Source: Ga0077527 sp050250695
Lineage (GTDB): Bacteria > Pseudomonadota > Gammaproteobacteria > Burkholderiales > SG8-41
DNA length: 63,252 nucleotides
Assembly (NCBI GenBank): GCA_050250695.1
Contig: JBFWOE010000005.1
Coordinates: 1-63,252, forward strand
Direction: 5' to 3'
Each line of letters opens with the position of its first letter. The first letter of the stretch is position 1. Below are positions 34,196 to 43,253 of the stretch, one piece after another. Below the pieces are notes generated by a model. The model searched no databases. It was not told the origin of the DNA and saw nothing but the letters and a program-made list of their open reading frames with translations. Both the position numbers and the translations under genes were made by a program.

Positions 34196-35308
34196 ATGCA
34201 ATTCAGGGTCCTGATACTCGGGGCGTCGTACGGTTCGCTGCTCGGCAGCAAGCTGCTGATGGCGGGACATCGCGTGTCGCTGGTGTGCACGGCGCCCACC
34301 GCCCGCCTGATCAACCGCGAAGGCACCCGGGTGCGCTTTCCGCTGCGTGGCCGGATGCTGCCGCTGGAGATCGCTTCCCGCGACCTGCCCGGAGAACTGG
34401 CGGCGATGACGCCCGCCGAGGTCGATCCGCGGGGCTACGACCTGATCGTGCTCGGCATGCAGGAGGCACAGTACGGCGCGGATGGCGTGCGCGAGCTGAT
34501 GCGCCGCATCGCACGCGCGCGCAAACCCTGCCTCGCCATCATGAACATGCCGCCGCTGCCCTACCTGAGGCGCCTGCCGGGCTTGTTCGTCGACGCGCTC
34601 GAAACCTGCTACACCGATCCCGCGCTGTGGGACGGTTTCGACCCGGCGCTGATGACGCTGGCGAGCCCCGACCCGCAGGCCTTCCGCCCGCCGGAGTCGC
34701 AGAAGAACGTGCTGCAGGTTGGCCTGCCCACCAACTTCAAGGCGGCGCGCTTCGAATCGGAAGAACACAACGTGATCCTGCGCCGGCTTGAAGCCGACAT
34801 CGAGGCGGCGCGCCACACGGTCGACGGCGAGTTGCTGGAAATACCGGTGAAACTGAAAGTGCACGATTCGCTGTTCGTGCCGCTCGCCAAGTGGCCGATG
34901 CTGATCACCGGCAACTACCGCTGCGTGCGCCGCCACGACATGATCACCATCCGCGATGCGGTGCACGGTGACCTCGAACGTTCGCGCCGCATCTACGAAT
35001 GGGCGGCCGGCCTGTGCATGACGCTGGGCGCTGATGCCGGCGACCTGGTGCCGTTCGACAAATATGCAAAAGCGGCTGAAGGTCTCGTCAAACCCTCGTC
35101 CGCGGCGCGCGCGCTGTTCGGCGGCGCGCAGCACATTGAACGCGTTGACAGCCTGGTGCAGCGGATCGCCTGGCAGAAGGGCACCGAATGCGGCGTGCTG
35201 GAAGAGGTCGTCGGCCTGGTCGATGCCCGGCTCGAGAAAAACCGCGGCAGGCCGGTGGTGGAGGAAAAGCCGCCCTTCGCTTTCATGCCGGAATCTGCAC
35301 TGGCCTGA
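34196..35308 (+). CDS. Ketopantoate reductase (PanE/ApbA)-like protein
   Basis: 370 residues. The Rossmann start VLILGASYGSLLGSKLLMAG and VSLVCTAPTARLINREG resemble PanE/ApbA NADPH binding, with A-S-Y-G where GxGxxG is usual. Residues 200-340 are helical, as in the C-terminal dimerisation domain. It is longer than PanE (about 300), so it is likely a 2-hydroxy-acid/ketoacid dehydrogenase homologue with another substrate. GGGGAGG precedes the ATG. Control by the divergent ScfR-type regulator is plausible. Confidence 0.7.
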   Translation: MQFRVLILGASYGSLLGSKLLMAGHRVSLVCTAPTARLINREGTRVRFPLRGRMLPLEIASRDLPGELAAMTPAEVDPRGYDLIVLGMQEAQYGADGVRELMRRIARARKPCLAIMNMPPLPYLRRLPGLFVDALETCYTDPALWDGFDPALMTLASPDPQAFRPPESQKNVLQVGLPTNFKAARFESEEHNVILRRLEADIEAARHTVDGELLEIPVKLKVHDSLFVPLAKWPMLITGNYRCVRRHDMITIRDAVHGDLERSRRIYEWAAGLCMTLGADAGDLVPFDKYAKAAEGLVKPSSAARALFGGAQHIERVDSLVQRIAWQKGTECGVLEEVVGLVDARLEKNRGRPVVEEKPPFAFMPESALA

Positions 35309-35331
35309 TTTTCGCGGGGGAAGGTTTGATG

Positions 35332-35358
35332 ACGGCGCCCGCGGGCGCCGTTTTTTTT
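35332..35358 (+). terminator. Rho-independent terminator
   Basis: ACGGCGCCCG (35332-35341) pairs fully with CGGGCGCCGT (35342-35351), followed by T8 to 35358. It lies 24 bases after the PanE-like stop. Confidence 0.85.
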
Positions 35359-35433
35359 CCGGCTGCGGCGCCGGAACCCCCGCCATGCCGTGCTACAGTT
35401 CCGCGGGTTTTTCCACCGCAGGCGGAGCGAACC

Positions 35434-36432
35434 GTGAAAATCATAGACATTCATGCCCACATCGTTCCCGACTCGATGTGGCGCGCCATCGAATCCGGGC
35501 AGGACTGGCACGGCTTCGAACACGAGCCCGGGGAGAACTTCGGCACCATGGTCGCCTGCGGCCAGCGCACCGAATTTTCCTCGCCCAAGGTGCGATACAC
35601 GGTGGCAGAGCGCATCCGCGACATGGATGCGCAGAAGGTGGACGTGCAGGTGCTGTCGATCCACACACCGTTCGTCGGTTACCACCTCGAGCCGCAGCAG
35701 GGTTTGGCGCTGGCGCGCGATTTCAACGACGAACTCGGCGCCACCGTGCGCCAGTCGAACGGTCGGCTCGCCGGGTTTGCGACGCTGCCGGTGCAGGACA
35801 CGGGGCTCGCGATCGCCGAACTCGAGCGAGCGGTGACCACGCTGGGCCTGAAGGGCGCGTCACTGGACACCAACGTCAACGGCGAACAGTGGGACGAGCC
35901 GCGGTTCCTGCCTTTTTTCAAGGCCGCCGAGCAGCTCGGCGCGGTGCTGTTCTACCATCCGCAGCCGCGCAACAACTTTCTCGTGCAGCGCATACCGCGC
36001 CACGGGTTGAGCAACACCCTCGGGGTGATCCTCGACGACGCGATCGTCACCGCGGCGCTGATCTGCGGCGGCGTGCTGGAAAAATGCCCCGACCTGAAAG
36101 TCTGCATCGCCCACGGCGGCGGGCCGGCCTGTTATGCGATGGGGCGCATCGACCGCAGCTGGCATGACCGTCCGGCGACGCGTACCACGCCGAAGCCGCC
36201 GGGCGAGTACATGAACAGGCTCTACTACGATACCGTCACCGGCGATGAGGCGGCGCTGCGTTTCCTGATCGACCGCGTCGGCGCCGACCGCGTGGTGCTG
36301 GGCAGCGACTGGCCGTTCGTGAAATGGCATCCCTCGCCGGTCACCTGGATCGAGGACAACGGCGCGCTGACGGCGGAAGAAAAGGAAAAAATCCTCTGGA
36401 AAAACCTCGCGCAGCTGCTCGACATCCGCTGA
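35434..36432 (+). CDS. Amidohydrolase-2 family protein (ACMSD-like)
   Basis: 332 residues starting at GTG 35434 (GGCGGAGCG upstream). The metal site is visible as KIIDIHAHIVPDSMW (HxH), VLFYHPQPRNN (His), CIAHGGGPACYAMGR and VVLGSDWPFVKWHPSP with the closing Asp. ACMSD-like enzymes are non-oxidative decarboxylases or hydrolases of aromatic acids. The gene stands after the terminator at 35332-35358, so it has its own promoter. It is convergent with the Bug gene at 36493. Confidence 0.87.
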   Translation: MKIIDIHAHIVPDSMWRAIESGQDWHGFEHEPGENFGTMVACGQRTEFSSPKVRYTVAERIRDMDAQKVDVQVLSIHTPFVGYHLEPQQGLALARDFNDELGATVRQSNGRLAGFATLPVQDTGLAIAELERAVTTLGLKGASLDTNVNGEQWDEPRFLPFFKAAEQLGAVLFYHPQPRNNFLVQRIPRHGLSNTLGVILDDAIVTAALICGGVLEKCPDLKVCIAHGGGPACYAMGRIDRSWHDRPATRTTPKPPGEYMNRLYYDTVTGDEAALRFLIDRVGADRVVLGSDWPFVKWHPSPVTWIEDNGALTAEEKEKILWKNLAQLLDIR

Positions 36433-36492
36433 AGGGGTGCCGGCACCGGCACCGATCGGTGTCATGCGCGATCGATGCCGGAGTGTGCGGCC

Positions 36493-37467
36493 TCAGCGGG
36501 TCTTGATACCCGCCTTCTGCACGATGTCGGTGTACTTGGTGATCTCGCCCTTGATCAGCTTGGTCAGTTCCTCGGGGCTGCTGCCCACGGGATCCAGCGC
36601 CTGCTGTTGGTAGAACTCGCGCACGGCCTTCGCGTCCAGGGCCTGTTTCACCTGCGCGTTGAGCGTGGTCACCACGTTCTTCGGCGTGCCCGCGGGCACG
36701 AACACCGCGTACCACTGGTCGGTCACGAAGCCGGGATAGAAGGTGTTCATCGTCGGCAGGGACGGGTTCCACGCGGTCGGTTTTTCGGTGGATACGGCGA
36801 TCGCGCGCACGCGTTTGGCGTTGATGTGCGTCATCAGCGCCGGCGGCGTGTTGAACAGCATGTCGGCTTCGCCTGTGGCGAGTCCCAGCCCCGACGGACC
36901 GCCGCCCTTGTACTGGATGATCACGCTCTTGGCCTTGGTGAACTGCTTGAACATTTCCGCGGAGAGGTGGCTGGTGGTGCCCACGCCGTTGGCGGCGATG
37001 TTCAGCCCGCTCGGCGCCTTCAGGGAAAGCGCAACCAGTTCTTTCACCGTCCTCGCAGGAACGCTGGGATGCACCGCCAGCACCAGAGCCGTGTTGCTGA
37101 CCCACGTTACCGGGTCGAGGTCCTTCAGCAGGTTGAAGCGGATGGACTTCTTCTGCAGCACCGCGTTCAGCGAAATCGAGGCCGAGGTCATCAGTACCGT
37201 GTAGCCGTCGGGCGCGGCCTTGGTGACGGCTTCGGCACCTATCAGTCCGCCGTTGCCGGTGCGGTTCTCGACAAGGAAGTTCTGCTTCAGGCCCGCGCGC
37301 AGCCTGTCCGCGAGCAGGCGACCCTGCAGGTCAGTGCCGCCGCCGGTGCTGAAGGGCACGATGAAGCGGACCGGTTTTTCGGGATAGGCAGCCGATGCGG
37401 AGCCAATGGTGCCGAAAACCATGAATGCCAATGCCAACATGTTCCTGCACAGTTCTGATTTGATCAT
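36493..37467 (-). CDS. Bug/TctC-type receptor
   Basis: 324 residues with a signal peptide (LALAFMVFGTIGSASAA) and YPEKPVRFIVPFSTGGGTD. AAPDGYTVLMT and QYKGGGPSGLGL are the ligand-loop motifs. The ATG at 37467 is preceded by CCGAGGAGAA; the frame upstream to 37665 is not supported. No permease gene is adjacent. It is convergent with the ACMSD-like amidohydrolase gene, so a pathway link is only suggested by nearness. Confidence 0.9.
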   Translation of the reverse strand: MIKSELCRNMLALAFMVFGTIGSASAAYPEKPVRFIVPFSTGGGTDLQGRLLADRLRAGLKQNFLVENRTGNGGLIGAEAVTKAAPDGYTVLMTSASISLNAVLQKKSIRFNLLKDLDPVTWVSNTALVLAVHPSVPARTVKELVALSLKAPSGLNIAANGVGTTSHLSAEMFKQFTKAKSVIIQYKGGGPSGLGLATGEADMLFNTPPALMTHINAKRVRAIAVSTEKPTAWNPSLPTMNTFYPGFVTDQWYAVFVPAGTPKNVVTTLNAQVKQALDAKAVREFYQQQALDPVGSSPEELTKLIKGEITKYTDIVQKAGIKTR

Positions 37468-37670
37468 GATTTCTCCTCGGTTATAGGGCGCGGCGTTGTT
37501 AACCCCTGTATCCGGGTCCCGTATGTGTTGCCGTGCTTGCGGAATATTAGACCTTTTCAGGTTGGGCGTCTCAGCTGAGCGGCAATGCCAGCCTGTTTGC
37601 GCTGGGTCAAACAGGTTGCCCGGGGTGTGGGTATGATGAAGCCGGTCCATCCACACGAGGTGCATTGATC

Positions 37671-37826
37671 ATGAAAAGAACCACGGATACCATCAAGGCT
37701 CCCGCAAAAAACAGCGCTACGGCTGGCCGTCAACAGGTTCGTCAGGAAACCCGTCGCACCCAGGTGCCGCGCCAGTCGCAGCGTCCGGGCGAACGCAGTA
37801 ACCAGAGGCGCAGCGGCAAGTCCTGA
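37671..37826 (+). CDS. Small basic hypothetical protein (51 aa)
   Basis: A 51-residue frame too short for a length-filtered search: MKRTTDTIKAPAKN at the start and an Arg/Gln-rich end (RRTQVPRQSQRPGERSN). GAGG lies about 10 bases before the ATG. It occupies otherwise empty sequence 44 bases before the YciI-like gene in the same direction. Codon use looks like its neighbours. Function unknown. Confidence 0.45.
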   Translation: MKRTTDTIKAPAKNSATAGRQQVRQETRRTQVPRQSQRPGERSNQRRSGKS

Positions 37827-37869
37827 AACGAAACGGAATGGCCGGTGCGCGTCATAACGAGGATCGACC

Positions 37870-38472
37870 ATGCATTATTTCTTTTTCTGTCGCGACAATC
37901 CCGGTGTCGGTGCACTGCGCAAGCAGACCGAGCAGGCGCACTGGGCCTTCATGGACGGCTATGCGGCGGGATTTGTCGCGCGCGGCCCGACGCTGACCGC
38001 CGACGGCAGCGCACAGACCGGCAGCATGCACATCGTCGACCTGCCCGATGCCGCCGCGGTGCAGCGTTTCGCCTACGAAGAGCCGCGGCACAAGGCCGGG
38101 CTCTATGGCGAAGTGATCATCGGCCGCTGGCGCAACGAAAGTGGCCGCACGATGTGGGAGTACGCGGCACCGCTCGGCGATGAACAGCGTTTCCTGATCA
38201 TCGCGCGGGGCGATCCTGAAGCTGCAGACAAGGCCGAGGCGTTACTCGTAGCGCGGCGCGCGCATTTCGCCAGGCACGGGGCGGAAGAACGCGTCATCGT
38301 CACCGGCTCATTGCTGGATGACGACGGCAATGCCTGGGCCGGCACGGTGATGATGATCCAGATGCCCGACCGGGCGGCCTTCGATGCGCTGTGGCGCGAA
38401 GATCCGCTGGTGAAGGCGGGGGCTTACCGCTCGGTGGAAGTGCACCGCTGGATGTTCGGCGGGCGACGCTGA
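37870..38472 (+). CDS. Two-domain YciI-like protein
   Basis: 200 residues in two YciI-type ferredoxin-like modules. The first (MHYFFFCRDNPGVGALR, HWAFMDGYA, GPTLTADGSAQTGSM) is followed by a second from about 110 (QRFLIIARGDP, HFARHGAEERVIVTGSLLD). YciI/YCII proteins are small dimeric enzymes of mostly unknown activity; here the dimer is fused into one chain. Each module keeps the Asp/His positions (SLLDDDGN, RSVEVHRW). It is followed at once by an AT-rich repeat. Confidence 0.8.
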   Translation: MHYFFFCRDNPGVGALRKQTEQAHWAFMDGYAAGFVARGPTLTADGSAQTGSMHIVDLPDAAAVQRFAYEEPRHKAGLYGEVIIGRWRNESGRTMWEYAAPLGDEQRFLIIARGDPEAADKAEALLVARRAHFARHGAEERVIVTGSLLDDDGNAWAGTVMMIQMPDRAAFDALWREDPLVKAGAYRSVEVHRWMFGGRR

Positions 38473-38481
38473 ATAAAAATC

Positions 38482-38498
38482 AATAAAAACAAAATATT
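38482..38498 (+). repeat. AT-rich intergenic motif, copy 5
   Basis: AATAAAAACAAAATATT in the 47-base gap between convergent YciI-like and MBL-fold genes, with a second partial core (AATAAAAATC) just before it. It closely matches the copy at 7213-7228. Confidence 0.55.
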
Positions 38499-38519
38499 AC
38501 ACAGATACTCCGGGCGACA

Positions 38520-39512
38520 TTACTGCATCCCGAAGGTATAGCGGCTGCCGACGTTGGAGTAGACCACCTTCTCGGGCATTTTCTGGCGCAGCATGTCGAT
38601 GAAACGTTCGCCGGTGCAGTGCATCGGCACGATCACGTCGGGATTGATCGCCTCGAGTTCCTTCAGCGTGTGCTGCAGGTATTCCACGTCCGCGGGCCCG
38701 AGGTGGAAGCCGCCCATCACCGCGTGCACGCGGTCGACGTTCGCGGCCTTCATTGCGCTGCGTACCGTGTTGATGATGCCGGTGTGGCCGCACGATGAAA
38801 TCACCACCAGGCCCTTGCCCTTGACGATGTAGCAGGTGGCGTGTTCGTCGGGGTGGGTGTCCTTGACCAGCTTGCCCGCGCGTTCGGCCGCGGTGAAATG
38901 GTCGTCCACCACCAGCGAGCCGCCGGAGACTTCCTCGAAGGACGTGCGCTCGATGTAACCCGAGGTGAAGGCGCCGTCCAGCGCCTGCGGCTGCGCGCAG
39001 CACACCGGCAGCACCTTTTGCGCCTCCAGCGCCGCGCGGTCGAGCGTGCACCAGGCCTGTGCTTCGCCGCCTTCCTTGATCCACTTGGTGCGGAAGATGG
39101 TTTCGCCGCCGACATAGAGCGCGAGATCGTCGCGCATCTCGCCGCGATGCTGCTTCACGAAACCCTGCAGGCCGCCGAAATGGTCGAGGTGGCCGTGGCT
39201 CAGGATCAGGCCGTTGATCTTCGACGGTTCGATGCCCAGCAGTTCGAAATTGCGGTTGATGATCTCCGGCGTGTAGCCGAAGTCGAGCACGTACTGCGCC
39301 CTTGCTCCGTCCTTCTCCGACGCAAGATGCAGCGACAAACCCCACTCGCAGGCCAGCGTCATGTCGGGCCGGCCATAGATGCGACCGACGTGCTCGATTT
39401 TCACATGCGGGTGCGCCATGCGCGGCAGGAAACGTTCGTAACGCGAATCGACCAGCACGCGCACGGTGAGGGCGTCTACGACAGGGGCTTTGAAGGGACT
39501 GGCGGCAGTCAT
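38520..39512 (-). CDS. Metallo-beta-lactamase-fold hydrolase
   Basis: 330 residues. NGLILSHGHLDHFGGLQGF is the HxHxDH metal motif. Further ligands are in VVISSCGHTGIINTVRSA and DVIVPMHCTGERFIDML. The insertion and C-terminal MHCTGE pattern are those of the branch related to dihydropterin synthase-like and quorum-lactone hydrolases. The ATG at 39512 has AGAGGAAAAAT upstream. A Bug gene and a racemase-fold gene lie upstream on the same strand and could form one transcript. Confidence 0.85.
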   Translation of the reverse strand: MTAASPFKAPVVDALTVRVLVDSRYERFLPRMAHPHVKIEHVGRIYGRPDMTLACEWGLSLHLASEKDGARAQYVLDFGYTPEIINRNFELLGIEPSKINGLILSHGHLDHFGGLQGFVKQHRGEMRDDLALYVGGETIFRTKWIKEGGEAQAWCTLDRAALEAQKVLPVCCAQPQALDGAFTSGYIERTSFEEVSGGSLVVDDHFTAAERAGKLVKDTHPDEHATCYIVKGKGLVVISSCGHTGIINTVRSAMKAANVDRVHAVMGGFHLGPADVEYLQHTLKELEAINPDVIVPMHCTGERFIDMLRQKMPEKVVYSNVGSRYTFGMQ

Positions 39513-39717
39513 GGCGATTTTTCCTCTTGGATTGTCGGCAAATCAGTCATTGCTTATGAAAAGGAAAATAACACTGGTTGGGCAGGAAAAAATTAATGAC
39601 TCCAAAACAACAGCTTACCGGTTTGCATGGCGCTGAGGACGGCACGAACCAGTCAAATGAAACCGCGTCCGGAGGCCCGGGTTCCGGAGGCATCGCTCCC
39701 GGCCCCGGGGAAGCGCC

Positions 39718-40710
39718 TTATTTGGCCGGCGCCTTCGCCAGCCCGATGTCGGTCAGGATGGCCTTGATCTCGCCGAACTGCTTGTCCAGATGGCGCCTGG
39801 TTCGTGCGCGGTCCAGGGGTTCGTTGGGTATGTAATAGGACGCCAGCTCCTTGTCCCATTCCTCGGTCGCGGTCAGCTTTTTCAGCGCGTTGTCCCAATA
39901 GTCGGCCTGCACGTCGGTGATCCCTTTCGGCGCGATCGCCAGGCGCCAGTTTTCCGCGATCACCGGAATGCCGGCTTCCGTCAGCGTGGGAACCGTTGCA
40001 TAGATGCCGCCGATGCGCTTGGGCGCGGCAACCGCCAGCGGGCGGATCTGGCTGCCCTTGAAGGGGCCGGCCGTGGCGGACAATGAATTCACGAAAAGCC
40101 CGACGTGGCCGCCCAGCAGGCCGACCAATGCACTGTTCGTTCCCGAAAAAATCACGACCTTCATCTTGTTGATGTCCACGCCGGCGGCCTTGGCCAGGCG
40201 TCCGAGGGCAATGTGATTGGCGCCGCCGGCACTGCTCGAAACGCCGGCAACCACCGAACCCGGGTCCTCCTTAAGCAACTTGACGAGGTCGCCGACGGAT
40301 TTAATCGGCGAATCGGCGCGCACCGAATAGGCGATGTACTCGCTGGCCAGCAGCGAAACCGGCGTGAAGTCCGTATAGGTCAGCTTGCTCTTGCCGTTGA
40401 TGTAGTTGGCGACGATGTTGTAGGAGGTGATCAGCAGGAAGTGCGGATCGCCGCTGCGCTGGTTCAGGTATGCCCAGCTGATTGCGCCGCCGCCGCCCGG
40501 CTTGTTGGTCACGCTGACCGACACGTCCAGCATTTTTTTCTCGCGCCAGATCTGCTCCATCAGCCGCGCCACCCGGTCGGTACCGGTGCCGGCACTCGAT
40601 CCGACGACGATTTCGACGTTACGTTCCGGGCTCCATCCGCCTTGCGCGTGCGCATGGACGGTTACCGACATTGCAAGGATGGCCAATACCGAAATCAGGC
40701 TGCTGCGCAT
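39718..40710 (-). CDS. Divergent Bug/TctC-type receptor
   Basis: 330 residues with a signal peptide (residues 1-22, VTVHAHAQ). The opening WSPERNVEIVVGSSAGTGTD departs from the Bug consensus: IVVGSSAGTG replaces IVPFPPGGG. ALVGLLGGHVGLFVNSLSA is the second-domain loop. This subclass probably binds a different ligand. GGAGGAGATT precedes the ATG at 40710. It lies between the racemase-fold and MBL genes on one strand. Confidence 0.85.
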   Translation of the reverse strand: MRSSLISVLAILAMSVTVHAHAQGGWSPERNVEIVVGSSAGTGTDRVARLMEQIWREKKMLDVSVSVTNKPGGGGAISWAYLNQRSGDPHFLLITSYNIVANYINGKSKLTYTDFTPVSLLASEYIAYSVRADSPIKSVGDLVKLLKEDPGSVVAGVSSSAGGANHIALGRLAKAAGVDINKMKVVIFSGTNSALVGLLGGHVGLFVNSLSATAGPFKGSQIRPLAVAAPKRIGGIYATVPTLTEAGIPVIAENWRLAIAPKGITDVQADYWDNALKKLTATEEWDKELASYYIPNEPLDRARTRRHLDKQFGEIKAILTDIGLAKAPAK

Positions 40711-40915
40711 TTTCAATCTCCTCCAATATTGTGGAAACTGCGAAAAGCCCGACAAATCCACGCTACGCAGGCGTGGCTGCATCAACTGTGCAATCCGGAA
40801 ATTCCGGGACGCCGGTCCGCCCAAAGCCTAACTGATGTCGGAGGGTGAGTGCGCTGCCGCGCACAACATGTGGACATGCGGAGCCCGAAACGTCGCCGGC
40901 AGGCCGCACCCGGGT

Positions 40916-41662
40916 TCAGCGCGATGCCAGCAGACGACCCCAGCCGGTCACCGGAGGCGCGACGCCTGCGGCGATCAGCCGCCACACCGGCGCGATCGGA
41001 TTGGTAACCACCGGGATGCCGAAGTCCTCCTCGAGGATGGGCACGGCCGCGAGGCTGCGCCACGCGCCGCCCGCAAGCAGCAGCGCTTCGGCGGCGGGCG
41101 CGCGGCGCATGGCTTCGCGGCCGAGCTGGAAGGCGAGCTTCACGCCTTCCTCTATGCTCATCGAAAACGCCTGCTTAGCCCACTGCCCGACGCTGGTGAT
41201 CGCCAGCACCTCGATGCCGGCGTGGTCCAGGTAGGCGACCAGCAGTTCATTCAGTTCATCCGACCAGCGGCTGGCAATCGCGATGCGTTGCACTCCGAGG
41301 TGTTGCAGCGCCGCGACCGTGGCCTCCGCCTGCGAATCCGCGATGACCCCGGTCCGCGCCGCCGTTTCCTGCTGCAACTCAAGCAGGCGCGGGCGGCCCA
41401 GCTGCGAGGCGATCGGGAATCCCGCCAGCGTGATGCTCTGCGCGCCCCTGGCGGCGAGTTCGTCGACACAGCGCCAGTAACGGTCGCGGATCGCCGCGTT
41501 GACGCCGTCGGCCGTGTAATCGGAAATCTCGAGCGAACTGGAGACGCGCACCACCGACGGCGGCAGCAGCGGCTGCGGTTGCGACATGGGATGACGGTCC
41601 GGTCCCAGCGGGGTGATGGTGCCGGCGACAAAGCCGGTTTCAGCCTGGGCAAAGCTGTGCAT
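40916..41662 (-). CDS. Asp/Glu racemase-fold protein (maleate isomerase/AMDase-like)
   Basis: 248 residues if begun at ATG 41662; the frame is open to 41767. TGFVAGTITPLGPD starts the first Rossmann-like half, GVQRIAIASRWSDELNELL the second. Both catalytic Cys positions are replaced: the first region reads ITLAGFPIASQ and the second ALLLAGGAWRSLAA. The only Cys (YWRCVDEL) is in a helix. Classical racemase or decarboxylase chemistry is therefore unlikely; a binding or altered role is inferred. The Bug gene follows. Confidence 0.7.
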   Translation of the reverse strand: MHSFAQAETGFVAGTITPLGPDRHPMSQPQPLLPPSVVRVSSSLEISDYTADGVNAAIRDRYWRCVDELAARGAQSITLAGFPIASQLGRPRLLELQQETAARTGVIADSQAEATVAALQHLGVQRIAIASRWSDELNELLVAYLDHAGIEVLAITSVGQWAKQAFSMSIEEGVKLAFQLGREAMRRAPAAEALLLAGGAWRSLAAVPILEEDFGIPVVTNPIAPVWRLIAAGVAPPVTGWGRLLASR

Positions 41663-41876
41663 GGCAAATGATTTCCGGATGCTGCGGTTCCGCATCACGG
41701 ACAGCCGGCCCGGTCCGTAATCCGCATCCGCAATTGTTTTGAGACAACCTTTGCCGACACTATACAACCGATCAGGTGACCCGCAGCCAGCCGCATGCTT
41801 TTATTGAGTAGTATACGGGCACGTCATCGGCACGCCACAACAAGCGGGGCGCGTGTCAGCGCAATGAGGATACACA

Positions 41877-43088
41877 GTGAGCAGACTATCAGCCGTTTCG
41901 CGCGACCAGCTGCCTGCGCAGCAACGCCGTTTTTATGACGCGGTGCAGGCGATACGCCGCCGCCCGGTCAGTGGCCCGTTCATCGTGTTGATGAACAGCA
42001 GCCCCGACCTGGCCGCACGGTTCGCCCATCTCGGCCACTACTTCCATTCACGCGGCCAGGCGGACGAATCCATCCTGCCGCTGCGGGTCCGCGCGTTTGT
42101 TTCTCTGGCCGGGTCGCGCGCGCTGGATGCGCCTTACGAATGGGCTGCGTGGATCAACTGGGCGCTGGACGCCGGCGTGGCCGCGGAAACCGCGGATGCC
42201 ATCCGCGAAGGCAGGGTGCCCCCGCAGCTGACCGCGGAAGAAAAACTGATCATGGCGTTGTGCACCCGGCTGGTGTCGGGCGATCACCGGGTCGATCCGG
42301 CCACTTTCAGCGCCGCGCTGGAGCATTTTGGCACCCGGGGTCTCGTCGAACTGGTGGTGACGCTCGGTTATTTCGCGATGATTGCGCTGCCGCTGAACGC
42401 CTTCGAGATGGAAATGTCGACCGAACAGAAAAGCCTGCGCAAGCCCTACACCCCGTTGCGGGTGGAGGGCAGGCCCTGCGCCGATGCAGCGGATCCGCAA
42501 CGCAGATTGCCGCCGCTGTCCGCGGGCGTCGGCATGCTGCCGCGCGTGCCGCTGCTGTCCGGGCATGACGACCTGGCGCCGGCGGACCAGCATTTCTTCG
42601 ATCGCATCGTGCTCAGGCGGGGCAGGATTCCCGCACTGTTCCAGGTACTCCTGCACACGCCCGATGTCGCAGAACGCGTGGCCAGCATCGGCGCATTCTT
42701 CCTGTATGAAACGCTGCTGCCGCCTGAGGTCAGCGCACTGGTCTGGCTGCTCGGTGCGCGCGAACTTGACTGCGCCTACACCTGGCGCGCAGCTGCCGCC
42801 GCGGCGCGGGCCGCCGGCGTCGAGCCGGCGCTGGTCGAGTGCCTCGAACACGGCCGCCCGCTGACCGCCGGCGGAGCGGATGCCGCAATGCTCGCCGGTT
42901 TCTGCCGGCAGCTGCTGCGCGGCAACCACCACGTCGACGACCAAACCCACGACGCCGTCGTCGCGCGCTTCGGCGTTCCCGCCGCGGTGCAGATCGCGGC
43001 GACGCTGGGCTACATCGTCATGATGAGCCTGCTCGCCAATGCCTTCGAACTTGCGCCGGAGGAGGACGCTGCCGGTCCGGCACTGTAG
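41877..43088 (+). CDS. Two-domain carboxymuconolactone decarboxylase-like protein
   Basis: 403 residues started at GTG 41877. Two copies of the CMD fold: residues 1-190 (AFVSLAGSRALDAPYEWAAW, FGTRGLVELVVTLGYFAMI) and 215-395 (ALVWLLGARELDCAYTWRAA, FGVPAAVQIAATLGYIVMM). The near-repeat EWAAW/TWRAA with GYFAMI/GYIVMM shows internal duplication. Neither half has CxxC; the second has one Cys (LDCAYTW) at that place. A decarboxylase- or hydrolase-type role is more likely than peroxidase. Confidence 0.8.
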   Translation: MSRLSAVSRDQLPAQQRRFYDAVQAIRRRPVSGPFIVLMNSSPDLAARFAHLGHYFHSRGQADESILPLRVRAFVSLAGSRALDAPYEWAAWINWALDAGVAAETADAIREGRVPPQLTAEEKLIMALCTRLVSGDHRVDPATFSAALEHFGTRGLVELVVTLGYFAMIALPLNAFEMEMSTEQKSLRKPYTPLRVEGRPCADAADPQRRLPPLSAGVGMLPRVPLLSGHDDLAPADQHFFDRIVLRRGRIPALFQVLLHTPDVAERVASIGAFFLYETLLPPEVSALVWLLGARELDCAYTWRAAAAAARAAGVEPALVECLEHGRPLTAGGADAAMLAGFCRQLLRGNHHVDDQTHDAVVARFGVPAAVQIAATLGYIVMMSLLANAFELAPEEDAAGPAL

Positions 43089-43253
43089 TTCCGCTCAGCA
43101 GTCAGCAGAATCGTGCAGCCGCAGGCGTGCAGGAAACATGCCGGCAAAACAAGGCGTACCGGCCGGCATCACCGCTCACCCGGTTCCCGGGCCCGCGCAT
43201 CTCGGTTATGATTTCCCTGCTGTCCCCAAAAAAACGCACCTGAGGAGAAAGTC

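Noticed and set aside
33761..35386. 541-codon minus-strand frame across the PanE-like gene
   Set aside because: It runs antisense to a clear coding sequence and overlaps the ScfR-type gene; composition is typical of antisense frames.
40890..40918. TGA at the end of the racemase-fold gene as read-through
   Set aside because: The frame continues for about 30 codons but shows no family sequence and no Cys column.
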